This document shows, piece by piece, positions 8,412 to 17,076 of a stretch of DNA of 64,000 nucleotides. Position numbers and translations under genes: made by a program. Below the pieces are notes generated by a model. It was not told the origin of the DNA. It did no database searches and saw only the letters and a list, made by a program, of their open reading frames with translations. Positions within the stretch are counted from its first letter, which is position 1; each line of letters starts with the position of its first letter. Source of the DNA: Verrucomicrobiota bacterium (lineage in GTDB: Bacteria; Verrucomicrobiota; Verrucomicrobiia; Chthoniobacterales; Chthoniobacteraceae); NCBI GenBank assembly GCA_009885995.1, contig VFJQ01000008.1, positions 1-64,000 on the forward strand, in the 5' to 3' direction.

Positions 8412-9206
8412 CTATGCAGCGGCTTGGTCGATGAAGCGGATACCCCACAGCGTGCAGAGCACCAGCGCGAGGGCGACGACTGAGAGCCACGCGCCACGCC
8501 GCGGGCTGAGTCGATGCGAAAGCTCGGCGGAGAGGATGAATCCGTAGAGTGCCCATACGCCGACGGACCACACGATTTTCACCAAGTGCGATGATAGGCT
8601 GCCGACGGCGAAGCCGGACGCGATGCCGACGGTGAGGAGCGCGAAGCCGGTGAGAATGAGGCGGCGGTTAGCCACGGCGAGGTCGCGGATCGGCGGGAGG
8701 TGAAAGAAGATCGAGTGGAGGTGGTGGGTCTTGAGCTGCCGCTCCTGCACGAGATACATGACGCCCGCGATGCCTGCCAAAGCGAACGCGCCATAGGCGA
8801 CGATGGAAGCGGCGGCGTGGAGTTCCATCCACGGGTTGACGGCGACTTTGACGGCCACGGTCTTGTCGAGCACGGGCAGGAGCAGTGCGCCGATCTGCAG
8901 GATAAAAACGAGCGGCGACGTGAAGACGCCGAGCAAGGATAGCCGGTAGGTCGGGCCGATGAGCAGGTAGAAGAGGACCATCGACCACGCGAGGAAGATG
9001 AAGACTTCGAAGAGATTCGTGAGCGGGCAGCGACCGATCTTTTCACCGCGCAGGTAGAGGAACGCGGTCTGGCAAAGGAAGCCGGCGAGGATCGAGAAGA
9101 AGTTCAGGCGCGAAGGCCGATACACGCGCGCGCCGAGGGCGTGCATCGAGTAGGCGAAGCCGAGCAGGAAACAGAATGTGGAGGCGACGAGGAAGAGGCG
9201 ATCCAT
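8412..9206 (-). CDS. CcsA/HemX-like cytochrome c assembly membrane protein
   Basis: A 264-residue polytopic protein with about eight hydrophobic helices. It resembles CcsA/ResC-type and HemX-type proteins: PLTNLFEVFIFLAW and PWMELHAAASIVAYGAF correspond to the family's conserved central region. CcsA-type proteins deliver haem to apocytochromes, while HemX adjusts HemA levels in Bacillus. Position directly upstream of hemA favours a HemX-like or haem-handling role. The classical WWD tryptophan cluster is not obvious, so the exact role is uncertain. The ATG at 9206 starts MDRLFLVASTF. Confidence 0.8.
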   Translation of the reverse strand: MDRLFLVASTFCFLLGFAYSMHALGARVYRPSRLNFFSILAGFLCQTAFLYLRGEKIGRCPLTNLFEVFIFLAWSMVLFYLLIGPTYRLSLLGVFTSPLVFILQIGALLLPVLDKTVAVKVAVNPWMELHAAASIVAYGAFALAGIAGVMYLVQERQLKTHHLHSIFFHLPPIRDLAVANRRLILTGFALLTVGIASGFAVGSLSSHLVKIVWSVGVWALYGFILSAELSHRLSPRRGAWLSVVALALVLCTLWGIRFIDQAAA

Positions 9207-9275
9207 CGCGGAGGCGTGCAGCCTAGCGGCCCGCGCAGTGGGTGGCAAACGGGAGCGGGGGGGAGGTTGCGGGGT

Positions 9276-10352
9276 TCAACCGAGATTCAGAAGCTCGCGC
9301 TGCCACGGCATCAGGCGCTCGAGGGTTTCCTCCGGGCGAACGATCAGGCCTTCGATGGTGGCCTTCGCCGCGATGAGCGATGGGTCGAGCTTGAGCTGCG
9401 CAGCGACGGCATCGCGACGCGCTTTGAGCCTCTGCATCCTGTCTTCCTCTTCGCGCGACGCGCGCAGGCGCGTGGGGCGGATGAGGACCGGCCAGTCGCT
9501 CTCCGGCACCGCGAGTCCGCGCGCGACGGCTTCTTCAAAGCGCTGAAGCCGTCCGCTGCGAAGGTGGTGAAAGTGAACCTTGCGACCCGCGTCGAGATCG
9601 ACCGCGGCGTCGATGAGTTGCTGGTTGTGCAGAATGTGGAAGCTCGGCTTGTCCACGCTGCGCGCTTCCTGGTCGCGCCAGTGCCACAGCTCGCGCAGGA
9701 CCGCTGAGACGCGGCCACGGAGCTGGCCGCTGCCGGCGATCCGCCACGCTTCTTCTCCGTCGCGTTCCTTGCTCGTCTCGGTCGCGCGGATCGCGCGTTC
9801 GCACGATTGCTCGAACCATTCCCAGCGGCCGAGCGCGCGGAGTTCGCGTTCATAGATTTCGGCGAGCTCGTGCAGGTGCCGTGTGTCGCTCACGGCATAG
9901 CTGAGCATCGCAGGCGGGAGCGGACGCCGCGCCCAGTTCGCCTTTTGCGAAGACTTCGGGATTTCGAGTCCGAAGTGGCGCTTGAGGAGTGCGGCGAGGC
10001 TGAATTCGGGCGCACTGCTCAGGCGGGCGGCGATCATCGTGTCGAAGATGCGCGTGGGGCCGGCGTAGCCGACTCGGCGGAGCAGGCGCAAGTCGTAGTC
10101 GGCGCCGTGGAAGATCAGCTGTTTTCCCTCGAAGGCACCGAAGAGCGGATCGAGGGCAAACCCGGCGAGCGGATCGACCAGCCAATTGCCGCCAGGCACG
10201 CTGATCTGCACGAGGCAGAGCTTTTCAAAATAGCAGTGCAAGCTATCCGCCTCGGTATCGACGGCGATGCGCCCATGCGGCGCGAGGGCCGGCAGGAGTG
10301 CATCGAGCCCAGCGGCAGTATCAACGAACGGAGTCTCGGCCGTGGCGATCAC
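9276..10352 (-). CDS. rnd: Ribonuclease D
   Basis: A 358-residue 3'-5' exoribonuclease of the DEDDy type. Catalytic acidic motifs are visible: VDTEAD (about 31-36), HGADYDLRLL, and YAVSDTRHL with the conserved tyrosine; FDTMIAARL lies between them. The C-terminal half holds an HRDC-like helical domain (LRELWHWRDQEAR onward). It likely trims tRNA and other stable RNA 3' ends. The GTG start at 10352 lies three bases after the rho stop, so it is probably co-transcribed with rho. Confidence 0.93.
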   Translation of the reverse strand: MIATAETPFVDTAAGLDALLPALAPHGRIAVDTEADSLHCYFEKLCLVQISVPGGNWLVDPLAGFALDPLFGAFEGKQLIFHGADYDLRLLRRVGYAGPTRIFDTMIAARLSSAPEFSLAALLKRHFGLEIPKSSQKANWARRPLPPAMLSYAVSDTRHLHELAEIYERELRALGRWEWFEQSCERAIRATETSKERDGEEAWRIAGSGQLRGRVSAVLRELWHWRDQEARSVDKPSFHILHNQQLIDAAVDLDAGRKVHFHHLRSGRLQRFEEAVARGLAVPESDWPVLIRPTRLRASREEEDRMQRLKARRDAVAAQLKLDPSLIAAKATIEGLIVRPEETLERLMPWQRELLNLG

Positions 10353-10355
10353 AGG

Positions 10356-11675
10356 TCAGCGCAGGCCGGTGAGGAGCAGCTCGGCGTTCGAGTGCGTGGA
10401 GCGCAGCGCGTGGATGAGCACCTCGGTCGCCTCGAAGGGCGGCAGTGCGGCGAGCTGCTTGCGCAGGATATTCACGCGGTCGAATTCCCGTGCGTGGTAG
10501 AGCAGGTCGTCGCGGCGGGTGGCGGACAGCGGGATGCTGATCGCCGGGAAGATGCGCTTGTCTCCGAGCGAACGATCGAGGCGGATCTCCATGTTTCCCG
10601 TGCCCTTGTATTCCTCGAAGATGAGATCATCGGCCTTGCTGTTGGTCTCGACGAGGCAGGTCGCGAGGACGGTAAGCGCGCCACCTTCCTCGGTGTTGCG
10701 CGCGGCGCTGAAGAACTTCTTCGGCTTGGCCAGCGCCTTCGAATCGACGCCGCCGGACATCAGCCGGCCTTTGCCGGGCATGCTGTTATTGTAGCCGCGA
10801 GAGAGGCGCGTGATCGAGTCCAGCAGGATGACGACTTTCTTGCCCAGTTCGACGCAGCGCTTCGCACGATCGCTGACGAGTTCGGAGAGCTGGATGTGAC
10901 GCTGCGGGCTTTCATCGAAGGTGGAGGCATAGATTTCCACGTTGTTGAGCGTGCGGCGGAAGTCAGTGACCTCTTCCGGCCGCTCATCGACGAGCAGCAG
11001 GATCAGCTTCGTCTCGGGGCTGTTGGCGCTGATGGCTTTGGCGATTTCCTTGAGCATCACCGTCTTGCCCACGCGCGGCGGGGCGATGATGAGGCCGCGC
11101 TGCCCGTGGCCAAGAGGTGCGATCATGTCGATGGCGCGCGCGGTGACGGAGTTGAGCTTGAGATTCTCGAGCACGATGCGCTCGCTCGGGTGCATCGCAG
11201 TGAGCTTGTCGAACTCGACTGTCTCGCGCCACTCGCTGGCGGGGATGCCTTCGATCGCGAGGATTTGATCGACGACGAGATTGCGCTCGCGGTTATCGCG
11301 CGGGAGCCGCACCCGGCAGGTGAAGGCGTTGCCATTTCGCAACGCGAATTGGTTGATGAACTGGGAGGGCACCTGCACGTCCTGCGGCAGGGTCTTGAAG
11401 TTGAAACGCGGCCAGCAGAGGAAGCCGCTGTTGCCGTGCTGCGAAAGCTCAAGCACGCCATCGGCAAAAAGCGTCGAGCCAAGTTGCGAGTGGGCGCGCA
11501 GGAGGTCGAAGACGATGTGGTGGCGCGTCTTCTCGGGGTTCACGCGGACGTTGAGCGCATCGGCGCGCTCGAGCAGTTCGTTGAACGGCGCGGCGTTGAG
11601 TTCGTCGATCCACAGTTCCTTGGGCACGCGCGGGGGCGGAGGAGGGGCGACGGTTACGTTGGTGGATTCATCCAT
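10356..11675 (-). CDS. rho: Transcription termination factor Rho
   Basis: A 439-residue hexameric RNA helicase for factor-dependent termination. The N-terminal RNA-binding domain includes GNSGFLCWPRFNFK. The ATPase core has the Walker A APPRVGKTVMLKEIA, Walker B VVILLDSITRLSRGYN, and the Q/R-loop region SMPGKGRLMSGGVDSKAL. The N-terminus lacks the long charged insertion found in some high-GC phyla and is only a short proline run (APPPPPR). The ATG at 11675 overlaps the end of coaE by eight bases. Confidence 0.97.
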   Translation of the reverse strand: MDESTNVTVAPPPPPRVPKELWIDELNAAPFNELLERADALNVRVNPEKTRHHIVFDLLRAHSQLGSTLFADGVLELSQHGNSGFLCWPRFNFKTLPQDVQVPSQFINQFALRNGNAFTCRVRLPRDNRERNLVVDQILAIEGIPASEWRETVEFDKLTAMHPSERIVLENLKLNSVTARAIDMIAPLGHGQRGLIIAPPRVGKTVMLKEIAKAISANSPETKLILLLVDERPEEVTDFRRTLNNVEIYASTFDESPQRHIQLSELVSDRAKRCVELGKKVVILLDSITRLSRGYNNSMPGKGRLMSGGVDSKALAKPKKFFSAARNTEEGGALTVLATCLVETNSKADDLIFEEYKGTGNMEIRLDRSLGDKRIFPAISIPLSATRRDDLLYHAREFDRVNILRKQLAALPPFEATEVLIHALRSTHSNAELLLTGLR

Positions 11676-12270
11676 AAAGTTCTCGAAGGTAAGTGGCGAA
11701 GAGGCGGGCCTGCGCGTCGAGCGCGAATGGCGAACCGTCGTTCCAGACGACGTGCTCCGCACGGGCGACCTTCGCCAGAAGGTCGGATTGGGCGGCAATG
11801 ATGCTCTCAATCAGGGCCGATGCAAGGCCGCGATTTGCCCGAAGCCGCTGGCACTGGATCTCCGGGGAACACGCCACGACGAGCACGCGATCAAATTCAC
11901 CCTCGATCGCGGTCTCGTAGATGAGCGGGATGTCGAACAGGTGAATCACCTTCGAGCGCCGAGCGGCAATCGCCTGCGGCTGCCACGCGGAGCGGACGCG
12001 TGGGTGGATCAATCCTTCGAGTTTTCGTCGTGCTTCTACGTCGCGAAATACGATCTCGCGCAATGCGGTGCGATCGAGACCACCCTGCGGAAGAGATACG
12101 GACGGACCGAATGCGGCGCGGACTTGCGCGTGGAGTTCAGTATCAGCCGCGAGCAACTCATGCACGCAGCGATCCGCATCGAACAACTCAGCGGTCAGGT
12201 ATTTCAGCAGCGCACGCACGAAGGACGACTTTCCGGTCGCCACTCCACCCGTGATGCCGACGGCTGGCAC
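11668..12270 (-). CDS. coaE: Dephospho-CoA kinase
   Basis: A 200-residue kinase that phosphorylates dephospho-CoA in the last step of coenzyme A synthesis. The P-loop GITGGVATGKSS lies at the N-terminus, followed by DADRCVHELL and, further on, the adenine-site region HLFDIPLIYET. Length is normal. The start is GTG at 12270 (protein begins MPAVGITGG), seven bases from the stop of the secretin gene. The 3' end overlaps rho, an association of coaE and rho seen in several bacteria. Confidence 0.95.
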   Translation of the reverse strand: MPAVGITGGVATGKSSFVRALLKYLTAELFDADRCVHELLAADTELHAQVRAAFGPSVSLPQGGLDRTALREIVFRDVEARRKLEGLIHPRVRSAWQPQAIAARRSKVIHLFDIPLIYETAIEGEFDRVLVVACSPEIQCQRLRANRGLASALIESIIAAQSDLLAKVARAEHVVWNDGSPFALDAQARLFATYLRELYG

Positions 12271-12277
12271 CGCGCGA

Positions 12278-14929
12278 TCAGTTCTTGGGCATCAGCGGCA
12301 GGTCGGACAACGGAGAGGTTGCTTCCGGCGGCGGCTGAGCAGTCACTTCTTCCTCCATCTCCTCGTCAAGGCGGACGGGTTCGCCAGCCGGGTTCATGAG
12401 GCGGGCGGAGACGAAGATGACGAGGTTGCGCTTGAGGTGCTGGTCCACGTTTGAGCGGAACAGGCGGCCGATGAGCGGGATGTCGCCGAGCAGCGGCGTC
12501 TTGTCCTGCACCTTCTGCACGTCCTCACGCATGAGGCCGCCGAGGACGACGGTCGAGCCGTCAAAAACGCTCACGCTCGTGGTGACTTTGCGGGTGCTGA
12601 AGATCGGTTGGTTGATCACGTTGGGCGTGATGACGTTCTGCGTTGACGCGCCGGTGAGGAGGTTGATGCCCGAGGATGTGATCGGGCTCCCATAATTGAT
12701 GAAACCCTCAAACTCGACGACCTGCGGAACGAGGTTGAGGTCGATCGTGTAGCCATCCGGGCCGACCGTCGGCTCGACCTCGAGCGTCACGCCGGTATTG
12801 CGGGTCTCGAAGGCCGTCGGCGTCGTCGGCGTGACCGGGAAGGAACCGGGCAGACTGATGGTCACGCCGGTGCCACCGCCGCCGTTGTTGCCGGTGTTGC
12901 CAAAGTTCTGCGGGATCTGCGGCGGGTCGAATTCCGTCGGGTAGCGGAACTCGCGGATGATCTCGATGACCGCGCGGTTGCCGCTCTTGGTGGTGACGCG
13001 AGGGGCGGAGAGAAGGTCCACCCCTTTCTGCTGGTTGAGCGCGCGCACGACGACCTGGAAGGCGGGATCGGTAAAGACACCGGCGAGTGCGAGGACACCG
13101 GGAGCCAGCGCCGACGCACCGGGCACGCCAAAGAGAAGGGAGTCGATCGCATTGGCGCTGATGGCGAGATTGCCGCTCCGGTTGGCGCCCGTCACGGGAT
13201 TCACGCCGACCGGCGTGCCACCCGGGATGATGAAGGGGAAATCCGAGGAGCTGGATCCTGGCGTGTTTCCGGACGTGCCGCCAGCGCCGAAGATTTTTTG
13301 CGATCCGGGGACGTTGGCTGCACCGAGCAACCAGTCAAAGCTCAACTCCTTGAGGTTTTGTTGCGTGATTTCGACGAATTTCGCCTCGATCTCGACCTGA
13401 GTCGGACCAGTGCTGCCGCTCAGTTCGACCAGCTTGTCGATGAGATCGAGATTCTCTTGCGTGTTGCGGGCGAGGAGACGGCTGCTGAGCGGGATATAGA
13501 TTGCCGTGGCGCCTTCAGGGAATGTGACGCCGGCGGACTTCAAGAACTCAACCGCATCCACGCGGCCTGTGATCGCAGAACCGCCGCGGCTCGCATCACC
13601 GCCGCCTGGCGGCGGGGGCGCGAGCGCTCCGGCATCACCACCCGGGTTCGCGATCCGCGCGATGAATCCCGGCGGGACTTTGTATTCCTTCTGGATGAGT
13701 TCGAGCGTGTTGGTGCCCATCGGCACGATCGCAACGGCATACGCCTCGACCTTGTATTTGAGGTTGGCCAGCGACGTGACGTATTTGAGGGCCTCGATCA
13801 GGGGGATGTTCGTGAGTTGGACGCTGATGCGCGCATCGGCGGGCGAAACTCCGCCGAAAGCCGGAGCGGACGGAATTGCTGCGGCCGGCGCGGCCGGAGC
13901 CGCACCCGGAATCGCCTCTAGCCCCGGAATCGCGGGAGCTGCAGGAGCTGGCGCAGAGGGAGCCGGCGCAGCGGTGGAGGCGCCGCCTTCGAGCTTGAGC
14001 ACGAAACTCACGCCACGGCGGGCCAGGTCGGGGTCGCTATCCAGCTCGCTGCTCTTCTTCTTCAGGAACTCAAGCGCCTCGACGATGGTCGCATCGCGCA
14101 GCTCGAGCTTCGGAATGATGATCTTCTGCAGCTTGGCATTGATGCGCGCCGTCCCGGCGGCATCGGTGTCGGTCGTGTAGATAAACGATTCCGTCGCCGC
14201 TGCGAACTTCCGCACCGGGTTCTGCCACGCGCTCTGCACCTGCCAAAGCATCCGCCCACGCGTCTCGTTATAAGCGACTTCGGCGTATTGGTTGCGCGCG
14301 GCATTGACCTTCTCCTGCCCCTCGCGGGCAGCGATGTTGTATTTGTCGATGTTGAGGACCTGATCGTAACGCTTCATCGCCATATCGTGGCGACCGGTTT
14401 CCTCGAAACCTTCGGCGTCGGTATGCAGCTTCTTCACCTCCTCGACTTTGCCGCGGAATTTCGGGCCGATCGTCTGGTTGTAGTAACCCGGCGTCTCAAG
14501 ACGCGCGAGGATCACGACAGCATCCTTGCAACGGGGATTGTAATTGTCGCTGAGGACGAGCTGGAGTTGCGTTTGTGCATCGACGTAGCGGCCTTCGGCG
14601 ATCCGTTGCTCCGCATAGCGGACGCTCGACCGGCAGAAACCGCTGAGCGCTTCGGCATAGAGCGCGTGGCTCTTTGCGGCGTTGGGGATGAGGTCGCACG
14701 CCAGCTTGTATTGCGACACGGCTGACTCGTAATCCTTCTCGCGCATCGCATCCTTCGCGGCGTCGAGCGCCTGCTCGCCGCGGCGGGCATAGTCCTCACG
14801 GCGGGCGAGCTCGCGGGAGACGGCGCTTTGCGCACTCTGGCCCACGGCGATCGTCGGCAGCAGGGGCTGGACGGCGAGAGCCACGCCGAGGAGTGCGGCG
14901 ATGGATGAAGCTGGCGGGGATTTGATCAT
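12278..14929 (-). CDS. Secretin of the Amuc_1098-type pilus-like locus
   Basis: An 883-residue outer-membrane channel protein related to type II secretion and type IV pilus secretins (GspD/PilQ). After a signal peptide (about 1-30), residues 40-230 form TPR-like helices. Next come N-type domains with an Ala/Pro linker (about 325-370), and then the C-terminal secretin barrel. The barrel has the typical endings VFDGSTVVLGGLMRED, TPLLGDIPLIGRLF and NLVIFVSARL. The long TPR N-terminus and its place beside PilM- and Amuc_1100-like genes match Amuc_1098 of Akkermansia. It is the last gene of the operon. ATG at 14929; a CCAA-rich run lies just upstream. Confidence 0.9.
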   Translation of the reverse strand: MIKSPPASSIAALLGVALAVQPLLPTIAVGQSAQSAVSRELARREDYARRGEQALDAAKDAMREKDYESAVSQYKLACDLIPNAAKSHALYAEALSGFCRSSVRYAEQRIAEGRYVDAQTQLQLVLSDNYNPRCKDAVVILARLETPGYYNQTIGPKFRGKVEEVKKLHTDAEGFEETGRHDMAMKRYDQVLNIDKYNIAAREGQEKVNAARNQYAEVAYNETRGRMLWQVQSAWQNPVRKFAAATESFIYTTDTDAAGTARINAKLQKIIIPKLELRDATIVEALEFLKKKSSELDSDPDLARRGVSFVLKLEGGASTAAPAPSAPAPAAPAIPGLEAIPGAAPAAPAAAIPSAPAFGGVSPADARISVQLTNIPLIEALKYVTSLANLKYKVEAYAVAIVPMGTNTLELIQKEYKVPPGFIARIANPGGDAGALAPPPPGGGDASRGGSAITGRVDAVEFLKSAGVTFPEGATAIYIPLSSRLLARNTQENLDLIDKLVELSGSTGPTQVEIEAKFVEITQQNLKELSFDWLLGAANVPGSQKIFGAGGTSGNTPGSSSSDFPFIIPGGTPVGVNPVTGANRSGNLAISANAIDSLLFGVPGASALAPGVLALAGVFTDPAFQVVVRALNQQKGVDLLSAPRVTTKSGNRAVIEIIREFRYPTEFDPPQIPQNFGNTGNNGGGGTGVTISLPGSFPVTPTTPTAFETRNTGVTLEVEPTVGPDGYTIDLNLVPQVVEFEGFINYGSPITSSGINLLTGASTQNVITPNVINQPIFSTRKVTTSVSVFDGSTVVLGGLMREDVQKVQDKTPLLGDIPLIGRLFRSNVDQHLKRNLVIFVSARLMNPAGEPVRLDEEMEEEVTAQPPPEATSPLSDLPLMPKN

Positions 14930-15026
14930 GGCTTGGCTGGCTTGGTTGGTTGGAAGTGGTTTGGGAGAATCTCAGTGAAACGAGGAACCGCCCGTTTGGA
15001 GCAGGTTCCCTGCACGGGAAGGGCGC

Positions 15027-16058
15027 CTACTTCTTTGGCACGAGTGGCACCTGGTATTTTTCGCCATCGGGGCGCTGGATTAGCGCTCCGGCTTCGTTCA
15101 CGTCAAGGAGTTTGTAGAGGTCTTTGCGGTCGATTTTGGGCTGGAGCGCGAAGTCTTGGAGCTTGCGCACGACGAAAACGAGCCCCGGTTCCCCGTGCTT
15201 CTTCCCCCAGAAATATTCAAACTGCGCAAACTGCGTCGGCGAGTCGATGACCTTGTTGAGCACGAGGACGATCGTTTCGCTGGTCTCAGTGTTCGTGAGG
15301 GTCAACTCAGAGACGTCTTCTTTGTCACCCGTGCTGGGGTTCGGCTTCTCCTTAAACTCAAACTTCGAGACCTTGAACTTCGTGCCTTCGATCTCCTCGC
15401 CGATCTTGACGAACTTCGTGCGTCCACCGGCGTCGAGCGGGTTGATCTGGTAGGTCATGCTCTCCGGTTTGTCCTTCGCCGGGTCGCCGTCGTAAGCTTG
15501 GAACTTGAACCGGAACGGCTGCTTGAGCCACGCCTTGAGGAAGAGCTTCGTCTCGTAAGCCGGATGGCTCTCCTTGTCGTTCGGGTTGGTATTGTGGCGC
15601 CATTCGTCCTCGTTGAGGAAGCCGTCGTTGTCCGGATCCTGAAATGGCACCGTCGAATCGAGCAGCGGCAGGCCATTGTCGATAAACCACGAGTTTTCGA
15701 TCGGCTTGGCGGTCAGCGAGTCACTGTAGATTGAACCCTTGGTTGGCTTCTCGATCTGGCGAAACTTATTCAGCAAATACCGCTCGGATGTGAAGAGCAG
15801 TCCTCCGTGAAGCATCTCGTTGTCGGTCACCTTCCGTGGCTTCCACGTCGTCGGCGTCTCAAAACTAGCGCGAGCTTTGTCAATCGTCGCGGTATCGACC
15901 GCGACGATCTTGTTGTCCCTCACGGGCTCTGCCTTTGCCGCCGCAAACGTATCCTCGAAGCCGCTGACATTGCTCCAAAGCATCCAAGCCGAGCCGGCCA
16001 AAGCCAGCACCAGGATTGCGAGGGTGAACCGGTCGTAGTTTTTCTTGATCCAATCCAT
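15027..16058 (-). CDS. Amuc_1099-like single-pass envelope protein with EF-hand-like loop
   Basis: A 343-residue protein with one N-terminal membrane helix (about residues 10-29) and a large, probably periplasmic, domain. It occupies the position of Amuc_1099 between the secretin and the Amuc_1100-like protein. Residues 141-152 read DPDNDGFLNEDE, which satisfies the canonical EF-hand spacing (Asp at 1, 3 and 5, Gly at 6, Glu at 12), so calcium binding is plausible. The C-terminal part is strand-rich and ends YQVPLVPKK. No enzymatic motif is seen. The role is likely structural, as a PilO/PilP-like periplasmic partner (inference). Confidence 0.8.
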   Translation of the reverse strand: MDWIKKNYDRFTLAILVLALAGSAWMLWSNVSGFEDTFAAAKAEPVRDNKIVAVDTATIDKARASFETPTTWKPRKVTDNEMLHGGLLFTSERYLLNKFRQIEKPTKGSIYSDSLTAKPIENSWFIDNGLPLLDSTVPFQDPDNDGFLNEDEWRHNTNPNDKESHPAYETKLFLKAWLKQPFRFKFQAYDGDPAKDKPESMTYQINPLDAGGRTKFVKIGEEIEGTKFKVSKFEFKEKPNPSTGDKEDVSELTLTNTETSETIVLVLNKVIDSPTQFAQFEYFWGKKHGEPGLVFVVRKLQDFALQPKIDRKDLYKLLDVNEAGALIQRPDGEKYQVPLVPKK

Positions 16059-16061
16059 GGC

Positions 16062-17072
16062 TTACTTCGCGGGCGCGGGCTTTCCCGGTTTGTCGGTGGT
16101 TTTCTCCGGCGCCGGTTCGGCGAAATCGACGACCTCGATGGTCAGTTTCACACCAAGCTTCTCCTCGCCGACAACGAACTTCGGCGCTTCTGCCGCCGAC
16201 GCAGGGGCCGGAGCCGAGGGCGCCTGATCCGGCGGCGGGGTCTGAGCCGGCGGGGCGTTCGGGGCGGCCGGAGGCGGCACGGGCTCCGTGGCCGCCGTCT
16301 GCGCTGATTTCGAGGGCCCGAGCAACTGCTGATTCGCGATCACCACCGCGGTCGGCACGTAGAATTGCGCTTTGCTCGACACGATCTTGTTGATGAATGT
16401 CCGCACCTTCGGCTCGTGCGCGACGAACTCGATGTCGAACGGGTAGCGCTTCACGAGCGGCGACTCCTCGGCGGTCTTCTTCGATCCCGGCCCAGATTTC
16501 GGCGGCGGCGTCGCCGGTGCCTTCGCCGGACCGATCCCTTCTTCAGGCAGCGGCACGCGCTTGATGTCCTTCATCGCACTCGGGCTGGTATTGAGCAGTT
16601 CGGTGGCAACCATCTCGATCGCCTTGAGCATCCGCCCGAGCGGCGCGGCAGCCTCGGGCTTCGGCGGCTGCGATTGGTAAAGCTCAAAACCCAGCGAAAA
16701 CTTGTCCGCACCCTCGATCTCCGTCCCTTTTTGCGCCGCGAGCGTGCGCACGCGCTTGATCGCCTCGCGCAGGTTGTCCTGAAACTTCTCCGGCGACATT
16801 GGGTCGACCGGGATCTCGGCCGCAGCGAGTTGCTTCTGCAGGCCATCGATCGCCAATTGATGCTCCTTCTGAAGGTCGAGCACTTTCTTGTAGTTGGCCT
16901 CATCCGGGTAGGGCTTCCCGCCTTGCAGCGCCTGCAGTTCGCTCACCTTGTCGGTGTAGGCAGTCGTGGCCTCGCTGTGCTTGCCCTTGGATTGGAAAAG
17001 CAGGAACCCAAGCGCCGCCGCACCGAGCAGCGTCACGATCAGAAATCCGGTCAGGAATTTGTTTTCTTTCAT
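16062..17072 (-). CDS. Amuc_1100-like pilus-associated membrane protein
   Basis: A 336-residue protein with an N-terminal membrane anchor (about residues 6-26), a coiled-coil-prone region (about 30-110), a small alpha/beta domain and an Ala/Pro-rich linker, ending in a basic tail. Order and architecture match Amuc_1100, the TLR2-signalling outer-membrane-associated protein of Akkermansia, whose fold resembles PilO/GspM-type assembly proteins. The ATG at 17072 begins MKENKFLTGFLIV. It follows the PilM-like gene by four bases and precedes the Amuc_1099-like gene by three. Any host-signalling role cannot be assumed here. Confidence 0.85.
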   Translation of the reverse strand: MKENKFLTGFLIVTLLGAAALGFLLFQSKGKHSEATTAYTDKVSELQALQGGKPYPDEANYKKVLDLQKEHQLAIDGLQKQLAAAEIPVDPMSPEKFQDNLREAIKRVRTLAAQKGTEIEGADKFSLGFELYQSQPPKPEAAAPLGRMLKAIEMVATELLNTSPSAMKDIKRVPLPEEGIGPAKAPATPPPKSGPGSKKTAEESPLVKRYPFDIEFVAHEPKVRTFINKIVSSKAQFYVPTAVVIANQQLLGPSKSAQTAATEPVPPPAAPNAPPAQTPPPDQAPSAPAPASAAEAPKFVVGEEKLGVKLTIEVVDFAEPAPEKTTDKPGKPAPAK

Positions 17073-17076
17073 CCGA

